DNA from: Halobacteriales archaeon SW_5_68_122
GTDB taxonomy: Archaea; Halobacteriota; Halobacteria; Halobacteriales; Haloarculaceae
Direction of reading: 5' to 3'
NCBI GenBank assembly: GCA_003022815.1
Contig: PXSL01000014.1
Coordinates: forward strand, 1 to 9,834
DNA: 9,834 nt
The translations under genes were made by a program, and so were the position numbers. This document shows positions 1 to 5,610 of this stretch, one piece after another. Each line of letters starts with the position of its first letter. Position 1 is the first letter of the stretch. Below the pieces are notes generated by a model. The model worked only from the letters and a program-made list of their open reading frames with translations, was not told the origin of the DNA and made no database searches.

Positions 1-684
1 GGCTACCTCGAGGGGACGGACGTCCGGCGCGGCGTCAAGATTGGCGGCATCGTCGGCGGTATCGTGGCACTCGTCGTCGGCAGCCTCTCACTGTTGTACT
101 TCTACATCGGCCCCTACGAAACCCTGCAGGCCTTTAACCAGCAAATGGCGGTAGGGTCACAGACGAGTTCCAGCGTCTCGTGGTCCGATATCTGGCTGCA
201 CTTCGCACCATACATCATAGCGACCGGTGTCGCGGTCGTCGGGAGCGTCCTCGGCGGCCTCGCTGGAGGCGGAGTCGGGACCTACGTCACGGGTAGTCAG
301 GCACGGGCCCCAACACGGTCGACCGGAGGGACGGCACGGAAGAACCTCATCGCCGGCGTTGTAACGAGCGTCTTCCTCTCGACGTTCGTCGGCGGAGCGG
401 TCACCGGCTACTTGAACGGGTCTGGTTGGAGAAAGATGCTCCGGTCGGGAGCCCTCGTCGGAGTGCTGGTCGGGCTCCTCCTCGGTGCGATAGTGCTCCT
501 GTTCGGGGTAGCAATCGCATTCGGGTCGAGTGTATTCGATGGTATGAGCGAACTCCGCGGCTTCATCGTCATTGCCGGATTGGTGTTCGTCGGCAACGTC
601 CTCCTGGCGGTTATCGGAGCCAGCATCGGAAACGCCGTCGCCCACAGGAACCCGCCACGCCGCGACAGGGCGCCCACACAGTGA
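1..684 (+). CDS. DUF5518-like glycine-rich membrane protein, 5' end outside the window
   Basis: The frame is open from base 1 and ends at TGA 682-684, so the 5' end lies outside the window and 227 residues are visible. An internal GTG at 64 exists, but coding-like residues precede it (GYLEG, then a glycine-rich helix), so I do not take it as the start. Hydrophobic segments lie at about residues 12-37, 68-95, 116-138, 146-172 and 183-210. The motif GYL[EN]G occurs at residues 1-5 and 136-140, each time followed by a short polar stretch and a glycine-rich helix, which suggests an internal duplication. This pattern recalls the haloarchaeal DUF5518 membrane proteins, whose function is unknown. 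The tail is short and basic-polar (NPPRRDRAPTQ). The gene converges on the mutase gene across a palindromic intergenic element. The family call is from memory of its motif; the membrane location is well supported. Confidence 0.75.
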   Translation, partial: GYLEGTDVRRGVKIGGIVGGIVALVVGSLSLLYFYIGPYETLQAFNQQMAVGSQTSSSVSWSDIWLHFAPYIIATGVAVVGSVLGGLAGGGVGTYVTGSQARAPTRSTGGTARKNLIAGVVTSVFLSTFVGGAVTGYLNGSGWRKMLRSGALVGVLVGLLLGAIVLLFGVAIAFGSSVFDGMSELRGFIVIAGLVFVGNVLLAVIGASIGNAVAHRNPPRRDRAPTQ

Positions 685-724
685 GGCGAGAACGGTCGCC
701 CCTCTGCTGACGTCCGGCCCACTC

Positions 725-806
725 ATAGTGATTACTGTAACTGTTTATCGGTGCGACCGCACGCCGTCGTGCGGTCGACACCGAAATGACTTACAGTAAT
801 CACTAT
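725..806. repeat. 82-base palindromic element between convergent genes (MITE-like repeat or bidirectional terminator)
   Basis: The outer arms atagtgattactgtaa (725-740) and ttacagtaatcactat (791-806) are perfect 16-base reverse complements. Inside them, tcggtg (748-753) pairs with caccga (779-784) and cgaccgcacg (754-763) pairs with cgtgcggtcg (768-777), leaving a 4-base loop (764-767) and one bulged base (778). Bases 741-747 and 785-790 do not pair. The element fills most of the 121-base gap between two converging genes, so in RNA it could act as a terminator or end-protecting hairpin in both directions. Perfect terminal inverted repeats also fit a small non-autonomous mobile element. I see no convincing target-site duplication beside it. 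It carries no gene. Confidence 0.8.
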
Positions 807-2527
807 CAGGCCATCCCGACCGTCTCCTGGTAGGCACCGTGGTGGTCCTCGAACACTGCCATTATCTCGCCCATCGTCGCGTAGGCCTTCACCGCCTCGA
901 TGATGGGCGGCATCACGTTCTCGTCGCCCTCGATGGCTTCCGAAAGCGACCCCAGCGCCTCCTCGACGGCCGCGTCGTCGCGTTCGTCTTTCACCCGCTC
1001 GAGCCGGCCGAGCTGGCGCTCCCGCGTCTCCGGGTCGACCTTCAGGATGTCGGGGTCGGTGTCCTCGTCGATTTCGTACTCGTTGACCCCGACGACGACC
1101 TCCTTGCCGGCGTCGACCCGGCGCTGGTACTGGTAGGCCGCGTCCTGGATTTCCCGGTGGAAGTAGCCCTGCTCGATGCCCTGGAGGACGCCGTCGCGGA
1201 CCGACCCGTCGCCCATCTCGCGAATCTCCTCGATGTAGGCGGTGATTTCGGCCTCCATCTCCTCGGTCAGCGACTCGATAGCGTAGGAGCCGCCCATCGG
1301 GTCGACGACGTCGGCGACGCCGGACTCCTCGGCCAGTATCTGCTGGGTCCGCAGCGCGACCCGGACGGCGTCCTCGCTCGGCAGCGCCAGCGCCTCGTCG
1401 TAGCTGTTGGTGTGCAGCGACTGGGTGCCGCCCAGCACCGCCGCCATCGCCTGCACCGTCACCCGGACGATGTTGTTCAGCGGCTGCTGGGCCGTCAGCG
1501 ACTGGCCCGCCGTCTGGGTGTGGAACTTCAGGCGCTTGGAGGCGTCGGCCTCCGCGTCGTACCACTCGTCCATCACGCGGGCGTAGATGCGGCGCGAGGC
1601 CCGGAACTTCGCCACCTCCTCGAACATCGAGTTGTGGGAGTTGAAGAAAAAGGACAGAAGCGGCGCGAACTCGTCGACGTCCATGCCGCGGTCCAGACAG
1701 TCCTCGACGTAGGCGAAGCCGTCGGCCAGCGTGAACGCCGCCTCCTGGGCGGCCGTCGACCCCGCCTCCCGGATGTGGTACCCCGAGATGGAGACGGGGT
1801 GGAACTTCGGCGTCTCCGCGACGGCGAACTCGATGGTGTCGGTGACGACGTCCAGCGACGGGTCCGGCGGAATGACCCACTCCTTCTGGGCGATGAACTC
1901 CTTGAGCATGTCGTTCTGGAGGGTGCCCCGCACCTCCTCGCGGGGCACCCCCTGCTGGTCGGCCAACGCGATGTACATCGCGTAGATGACCGGCGCGCTC
2001 GGGTTGATGGTGAACGACGTCGATATCTCGCCGATGTCGATGCCGTCGAACAGTATCTCCATGTCCCGCAGGGTGTCGACGGCGACGCCCTCCTTGCCGA
2101 CCTCGCCCTCGCTCATCGGGTGGTCCGAGTCGATGCCCATCAGGCTGGGCATGTCGAAGGCCGTCGACAGCCCCGTCTGGCCGTTGTCGATGAGGTAGTG
2201 GAACCGCTCGTTGGTCTCTTCTGCGGTGCCGAAGCCCGCAAACTGCCGCATCGTCCAGGTCCGTCCCCGGTACATCGTCGGGTACGGCCCCCGGGTGTAC
2301 GGCGGTTCGCCCGGGAAGCCGAGGTCCTCGTCGTAGTCGAGGTCGTCGATGTCCTCCGGGGTGTACAGCCGATCGACCTCGTGGTTGGAGACGGTGACGA
2401 ACTCGTCTTTCCGCTCGCCGCGTTCGAGGAACGGCTCGAGTGTCTCGTCGGCCCAGCGCTCGCGCTCGGACAGTATGAAGGTTGGCGTGTCGTGGTCCGG
2501 GGTCGTGACCAGTAGCGGACGATACAT
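806..2527 (-). CDS. B12-dependent acyl-CoA mutase large subunit (methylmalonyl-CoA mutase family, isobutyryl-CoA mutase-like active site)
   Basis: This is the catalytic TIM-barrel subunit of a coenzyme-B12 acyl-CoA mutase, which moves the thioester carboxyl group between neighbouring carbons. From ATG 2527 it has 573 residues and ends after the barrel-side domain, with no DxHxxG B12-binding domain, so a separate small subunit is needed. Family motifs seen are GPYPTMYRGR (80-89), RQFAGFGTAEETN (94-106), TGLSTAFDMPSLMG (118-131), QNDMLKEF (204-211), SISGYHIREAG (246-256) and LGGTQSLHTN further on. Phe96, Gln214 and His251 have exactly the spacing of Tyr89, Arg207 and His244 in the Propionibacterium methylmalonyl-CoA mutase. 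Phe and Gln are the isobutyryl-CoA mutase residues, while the His is retained. Haloarchaeal homologues are usually annotated as methylmalonyl-CoA mutase. ATG 2527 was chosen because homology starts near residue 22; a TTG at 2605 would add 26 unconvincing residues. The stop is followed in frame by TAG and TGA. Confidence 0.93.
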   Translation of the reverse strand: MYRPLLVTTPDHDTPTFILSERERWADETLEPFLERGERKDEFVTVSNHEVDRLYTPEDIDDLDYDEDLGFPGEPPYTRGPYPTMYRGRTWTMRQFAGFGTAEETNERFHYLIDNGQTGLSTAFDMPSLMGIDSDHPMSEGEVGKEGVAVDTLRDMEILFDGIDIGEISTSFTINPSAPVIYAMYIALADQQGVPREEVRGTLQNDMLKEFIAQKEWVIPPDPSLDVVTDTIEFAVAETPKFHPVSISGYHIREAGSTAAQEAAFTLADGFAYVEDCLDRGMDVDEFAPLLSFFFNSHNSMFEEVAKFRASRRIYARVMDEWYDAEADASKRLKFHTQTAGQSLTAQQPLNNIVRVTVQAMAAVLGGTQSLHTNSYDEALALPSEDAVRVALRTQQILAEESGVADVVDPMGGSYAIESLTEEMEAEITAYIEEIREMGDGSVRDGVLQGIEQGYFHREIQDAAYQYQRRVDAGKEVVVGVNEYEIDEDTDPDILKVDPETRERQLGRLERVKDERDDAAVEEALGSLSEAIEGDENVMPPIIEAVKAYATMGEIMAVFEDHHGAYQETVGMA

Positions 2528-2573
2528 TTGATGCCTGATTCTACAGGTCGATAGCTCGAATCGGAGCGGAACT

Positions 2574-2619
2574 CCCGGATACAGGTGACTGATATCCGGG
2601 GACAAACTTCAGTTACCTG
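2574..2619 (-). promoter_or_regulatory. Candidate mutase promoter/leader region with two interlocking inverted repeats
   Basis: Repeat A is cccggata (2574-2581) with tatccggg (2593-2600), a perfect 8-base inverted repeat. Its 11-base spacer, 2582-2592, is itself reverse complementary at 10 of 11 positions to 2609-2619 (repeat B). The two therefore compete, or could form a pseudoknot if transcribed. On the minus strand the motif tatcagtcacct (2594-2583) is followed by a weak TATA-like gtatcc (2582-2577). A TATA box there would put transcription start near 2553, leaving a leader of about 26 bases before ATG 2527. I see no Shine-Dalgarno sequence before that ATG. The repeats are directly visible; promoter function is inferred. 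Confidence 0.4.
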
Positions 2620-2622
2620 CCT

Positions 2623-3147
2623 TCATCGCCGGGAACGGATAGTAGATGCTGTTGTATAACCGAGAAGCCCCCCGATAAGGATGTACAATCCCAGAATAAG
2701 GAGTAGGAACGGAATTATTGGGTTATCGGCCCGAGTGAGGACGACGAGCAGTGCGATGGCGCTGGCGCTGGCACTGATAGCGATATACCGGGAGCGGCGT
2801 TGTTTGACGGCGCCGCCCAGCACGGTCGTTGTTCCGAGAACCAGCGCCCCCGCGAGGACTGACCAGCCATTGTCGGCAAGGGCCGGGAGTAGCCGATCGG
2901 TGCCCGTGATGAGCAGGATGGTCGCAAACTCGACGAGAACCGCTGTCGTTGAGATGAGCATTGTCGATATCGGTGTCACCATCCACCCGTCGTCCCCACG
3001 GTATCTGAGGAACAGCGTGACTGTTACCACGGCTACAACGGGTAATAGCGGAAGTAGATAGAGGAATCGTGAAGGTTGGTGCTCAACTGGATTCGAGGGG
3101 GTCCGCGTAGTTTGCCGGGCAACGATTGCTAATATGTTGACCAGCAT
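2623..3147 (-). CDS. Hypothetical small integral membrane protein
   Basis: I do not recognise this gene. It encodes 174 residues from ATG 3147 to TGA 2623-2625. A short basic-polar N-terminus (about residues 1-27) precedes five hydrophobic segments at about 28-47, 57-80, 92-112, 118-137 and 142-168, and the protein ends in the basic tail TIRSRR. The mix of short charged loops (RYRGDD, KQRRSRY) and aliphatic helices supports a real multi-pass membrane protein. Four sampled 60-base lines inside the gene average about 52% GC, against about 67-75% in lines sampled from the mutase and nuoN, suggesting recent acquisition or weak selection. A TATA-like box lies 23-28 bases before the ATG, fitting a leaderless transcript. 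It sits between two same-strand genes but has its own gap on each side (96 bases upstream, 95 bases to the mutase start). No function can be assigned. Confidence 0.65.
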   Translation of the reverse strand: MLVNILAIVARQTTRTPSNPVEHQPSRFLYLLPLLPVVAVVTVTLFLRYRGDDGWMVTPISTMLISTTAVLVEFATILLITGTDRLLPALADNGWSVLAGALVLGTTTVLGGAVKQRRSRYIAISASASAIALLVVLTRADNPIIPFLLLILGLYILIGGLLGYTTASTIRSRR

Positions 3148-3169
3148 TTACTCAGTATACGACATCATC

Positions 3170-3186
3170 AAATAAGGTAACTGATA
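3170..3186 (-). promoter_or_regulatory. Candidate promoter of the small membrane-protein gene
   Basis: On the minus strand TTATTT (3175-3170) lies 28-23 bases before ATG 3147, the distance expected for an archaeal TATA box with a leaderless transcript. Immediately upstream, overlapping by one base, is tatcagttacct (3186-3175). It matches tatcagtcacct upstream of the mutase gene at 11 of 12 bases. The motif occupies the place of a B-recognition element or a regulator site. Function is inferred from position only. Confidence 0.45.
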
Positions 3187-3243
3187 CTCTCTTCGACACG
3201 ACCTGTTTCACCGTTCGTCGATTAGCTGGAGAGACAGGCACTC

Positions 3244-4062
3244 TTACTCCCGTTCCTGAAGCCGCTCGGTCGTCTCCACTAGCGGGTGGTGGGCGTAGTC
3301 GACCTCCTGGATGTCGTCGATGGACTTCAGGTCGGCCTCGCGTGCGGTCTCGGCCATCCCCAGTTCGACGCGCTCCTTGAGGACGATGACGTAGGCGTCC
3401 ATCTCGTCGATGCCGAGGCGGTCGGCCGCTTTCACGCGGTGGTGGCCGTCCGCGAGCAGCAGCTTGCCGACGTTGTCGATGACGACGAGCGGTTCGGCCA
3501 GCCCGTTCTCCAGTTCGTAGCTGCGGCCCTCCAGTTCGTCGGTGTACACCTTCGTCTGGGTGGGGGTCAGTGCCGACAGATCGACGGTGCGGCGCTCCTC
3601 TTTGGCGTCGGCGCCGTGGATGCTCTCGAGGGTCCGTTTCAGTTTGCCCACCTTCTCGGGGGTGGCCCGCTCGATCTGCGAGCGGATGACGTCGGCGTTG
3701 GAGATGATGCCCGCGAGGTTGCCGGCGTCGTCGACCACCGGGAGCCGCTGGATGCCCGACCGGAGGATGACCCGAGCGGCGTCGGTAATTTTCATGTCCG
3801 GGTGGGCGACGATGATGTCCTCGGTCATCACCGCAAAGATGAGGGCGTCGTCGTCGGCCAAGAGCAGGTCGCGGGTGCTGATGAACCCCACCACCTGGCG
3901 GCCGTCACACACGGGAAAGCCGCTGTGGGTGTCGCTGTCGGCGATGCGCTCGGCCACCTCGCCGACGGCGTCGTCCGGCGACACCGTCTCGACGTCCCGC
4001 GTCATGTAGTCTTTCACCCGCGGTTTGTCCCCGTGAAGCGCCGTCTCAATGTCGCCGGTCAT
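3244..4062 (-). CDS. Tandem CBS-domain protein with C-terminal ParB/sulfiredoxin-like domain
   Basis: The protein has 272 residues. Two CBS repeats lie at about 16-70 (VKDYMTRDVETVSPDDAV to VVGFISTRDLLL) and 77-130 (VMTEDIIVAHPDMKI to LAGIISNADVIRSQI). A helical linker at about 133-155 leads to a ParB/sulfiredoxin-like domain at about 157-235 with the signature DGHHRVKAA (205-213). CBS pairs usually bind adenine nucleotides as sensors. The ParB/Srx fold includes DNA-partition proteins, nucleases, sulfiredoxin and the ADP-dependent free-serine kinase SerK, so the catalytic role is open; a chromosome-partition role is not supported because no DNA-binding helix-turn-helix is evident. ATG 4062 was chosen because CBS homology begins about 15 residues later. 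The frame stays open upstream only over the DHH gene, where the translation is low-complexity Arg/Ala/Ser. It lies 31 bases after the DHH gene and is probably co-transcribed with it. It is predicted to be cytoplasmic and acidic. Confidence 0.85.
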   Translation of the reverse strand: MTGDIETALHGDKPRVKDYMTRDVETVSPDDAVGEVAERIADSDTHSGFPVCDGRQVVGFISTRDLLLADDDALIFAVMTEDIIVAHPDMKITDAARVILRSGIQRLPVVDDAGNLAGIISNADVIRSQIERATPEKVGKLKRTLESIHGADAKEERRTVDLSALTPTQTKVYTDELEGRSYELENGLAEPLVVIDNVGKLLLADGHHRVKAADRLGIDEMDAYVIVLKERVELGMAETAREADLKSIDDIQEVDYAHHPLVETTERLQERE

Positions 4063-4086
4063 TGCGGGAGGAAGGACCGCCGGCGG

Positions 4087-4091
4087 AAAAA
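4087..4091 (-). promoter_or_regulatory. Weak TATA-like T-run before the CBS gene
   Basis: TTTTT on the minus strand lies 29-25 bases before ATG 4062, the spacing of a leaderless archaeal promoter, next to the stop of the upstream DHH gene. It could give the CBS gene its own start in addition to read-through. A five-T run is a poor TATA match, so this is tentative. Confidence 0.2.
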
Positions 4092-4093
4092 GC

Positions 4094-5539
4094 TCACCGG
4101 CCGTCGTCGCCCCGGAAGAACGTGGCGTCGGCGACGGCGCCGCGCCGGGAGCTGTCGCCCAGCGCCTCGGCGAACCGGTCGACGACCACCTCCTCGATGA
4201 CCTCGCTGCGCTCGTCCTCGTCGGTGCCCTTCGTGAGTATCCCGACGGGAATCTGGCCGCCGCCCATGTCGGCGTGGCCGCCGGCGCTGCCGATGCGGCC
4301 GAACCCCCTCCGAAGCACCTCCCCGAGGTCGACTGCCCCGTCGCGGGAGCGCGCCGACAGGTACACCGTCTCGTCGGTGTAGCCAAACACGAGCGTCGTC
4401 GAGACGCCCTCCATCTCCAGCAGTCTGTCGGCGGCCTGCGCGAGGGCGTCCCGGTCGGAGATTCGGCCGACGCAGGTTGTCACCACGTCGCCGTCGACCT
4501 CGCGGTTCCGAACCGCGTCGGCGACGGTGTCCAGCGTCTCTCCGGAGAGACTCGGCGATTCGATGCGCTGGAGCGCCCCGCTGTCGGCGTGCTCGACGAG
4601 CATCGCCGCGGCCTCGAAGTCGGCCGTCGACAGCTCCCGGCTGAAGTCCTTCGTGTCCGTCCGGAGCCCGTACAGCAGTCCGGTCGCGAGGTCGCCCGCC
4701 GGGTCGATGCCCAGCTGTCGCAGGTAGTCGGTCATCAGCGTGCAGGTGGCGCCGACCTCGCTCCGGAGGTCGACGAACCGCGCCTCGACGGGCGCCCGCG
4801 GCGGGTGGTGGTCGATGACGACATCGACCGGCGTCTCCTCCGGGAGACCGCTGTTGATGCCGGGCCGGGAGTGGTCAACGAGCGCGAAGCCGTCGAACCC
4901 CCCGAGGTCGGCGTCCGCATCAAGGTTCCGGAGGTCGTACTCCAGAAGGTTGACCAGCGCGCGGTTCTCCTGGTGGTCGATGCCGCCGTAGTAGCACACC
5001 TCGGCGTCGGTGCCGACCCGTTCGGCAATGCGGCGGAGACAGACCGCCGACGCGATGGCGTCGGGGTCGGGGTTGTCGTGGGCGAACACGCCGAGCGTGC
5101 CGTCGACGTCGCGGAGGACCCTTGCGAGGCGACGGAGGCGGATGCCGGTGTCGCCGGCCCGCTCGAGGGCGTGGTCGGCCGCCGCACCGACGCTGTCGAC
5201 CACCCGATTTGCGTGTTCCGCGACGGCCGTCGGGTCGGCTTCGCCGTTCAGCACCGCGAGCACGAAGGCCTTGGGGGAGGCCGCCCGGGCGGTCGCCGCC
5301 AGCGCCCGCGCCCGGTCGGGCGTCGACGGCAGGACGACCACCGAGTCGACGGGGCCGGCGACGGCCCGAACTGCGTTCGGGTCCGTTGGGTCGACGCCGC
5401 GGGCGTCGACGCCGGCCTCCCGGAGCGACTGGACCCGTCGGTCGTCGTCAACCAGCACGACGAGCGAGCCCGGGCGTCCAGCGAGTCGCTCGACGAAGGC
5501 GGCGTCCAGCGACCCGGAGCCGAGCACCAGTCGGTCCAT
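4094..5539 (-). CDS. DHH-family phosphoesterase with N-terminal Rossmann (TrkA-N-like) domain; nanoRNase/pAp-phosphatase type
   Basis: The protein has 481 residues from ATG 5539. Residues 1 to about 125 look like a TrkA-N/RCK-type Rossmann domain: LGSGS (6-10), then VVLVDDD (27-33) ending in acidic residues. The DHH domain follows with metal-binding motifs HDNPDPDA (154-161), VDHS (221-224), IDHHPP (242-247) and TDT around Asp295. A DHHA1 domain ends the protein with GGHADMGGG (420-428), the substrate-binding motif. This architecture fits an NrnA-like enzyme that hydrolyses very short RNAs, pAp or cyclic dinucleotides using manganese; the exact substrate cannot be read from sequence. An upstream in-frame ATG at 5545 adds only Met-Gly. 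I prefer 5539 because a TTTTA box lies 29-25 bases before it, the leaderless spacing. The Rossmann domain may bind NAD or a nucleotide and control the enzyme. It is first in a probable two-gene unit with the CBS/ParB-like gene. Confidence 0.9.
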   Translation of the reverse strand: MDRLVLGSGSLDAAFVERLAGRPGSLVVLVDDDRRVQSLREAGVDARGVDPTDPNAVRAVAGPVDSVVVLPSTPDRARALAATARAASPKAFVLAVLNGEADPTAVAEHANRVVDSVGAAADHALERAGDTGIRLRRLARVLRDVDGTLGVFAHDNPDPDAIASAVCLRRIAERVGTDAEVCYYGGIDHQENRALVNLLEYDLRNLDADADLGGFDGFALVDHSRPGINSGLPEETPVDVVIDHHPPRAPVEARFVDLRSEVGATCTLMTDYLRQLGIDPAGDLATGLLYGLRTDTKDFSRELSTADFEAAAMLVEHADSGALQRIESPSLSGETLDTVADAVRNREVDGDVVTTCVGRISDRDALAQAADRLLEMEGVSTTLVFGYTDETVYLSARSRDGAVDLGEVLRRGFGRIGSAGGHADMGGGQIPVGILTKGTDEDERSEVIEEVVVDRFAEALGDSSRRGAVADATFFRGDDGR

Positions 5540-5563
5540 ACCCATGGGTCGGCGGGAACCGCC

Positions 5564-5568
5564 TAAAA
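5564..5568 (-). promoter_or_regulatory. TATA-like box for the DHH phosphoesterase gene
   Basis: TTTTA on the minus strand lies 29-25 bases upstream of ATG 5539 and 23-19 upstream of the alternative ATG 5545. The first spacing fits a leaderless haloarchaeal promoter and decides the start chosen for the gene. No Shine-Dalgarno sequence is visible between box and start. Confidence 0.5.
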
Positions 5569-5610
5569 CGTGCTGGAGTGCTGGGCGGGTAGTGTTCGAA
5601 TAAGGAATTT

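Noticed and set aside
839..2515. Long open frame on the plus strand opposite the mutase gene
   Set aside because: It mirrors the codon bias of the GC-rich mutase gene, and its translation is a low-complexity mix of Arg, Val, Leu, Asp and His without a recognisable fold. The minus-strand mutase is unambiguous.
2528..2605. TTG start at 2605 extending the mutase by 26 residues
   Set aside because: The extension overlaps the inverted-repeat region and the proposed promoter and does not resemble the family N-terminus.
3187..3243. Terminator after the CBS gene
   Set aside because: Only a weak agag/ctct pairing is visible and there is no clear T-run, so I do not call it.
4063..4386. Upstream extension of the CBS gene
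   Set aside because: The added residues are an Arg/Ala/Ser/Pro-rich shadow of the DHH gene, and CBS homology starts just after ATG 4062.
4049..5566. Long open frame on the plus strand opposite the DHH gene
   Set aside because: Antisense shadow in high-GC DNA; the minus strand carries a full set of DHH and DHHA1 motifs.
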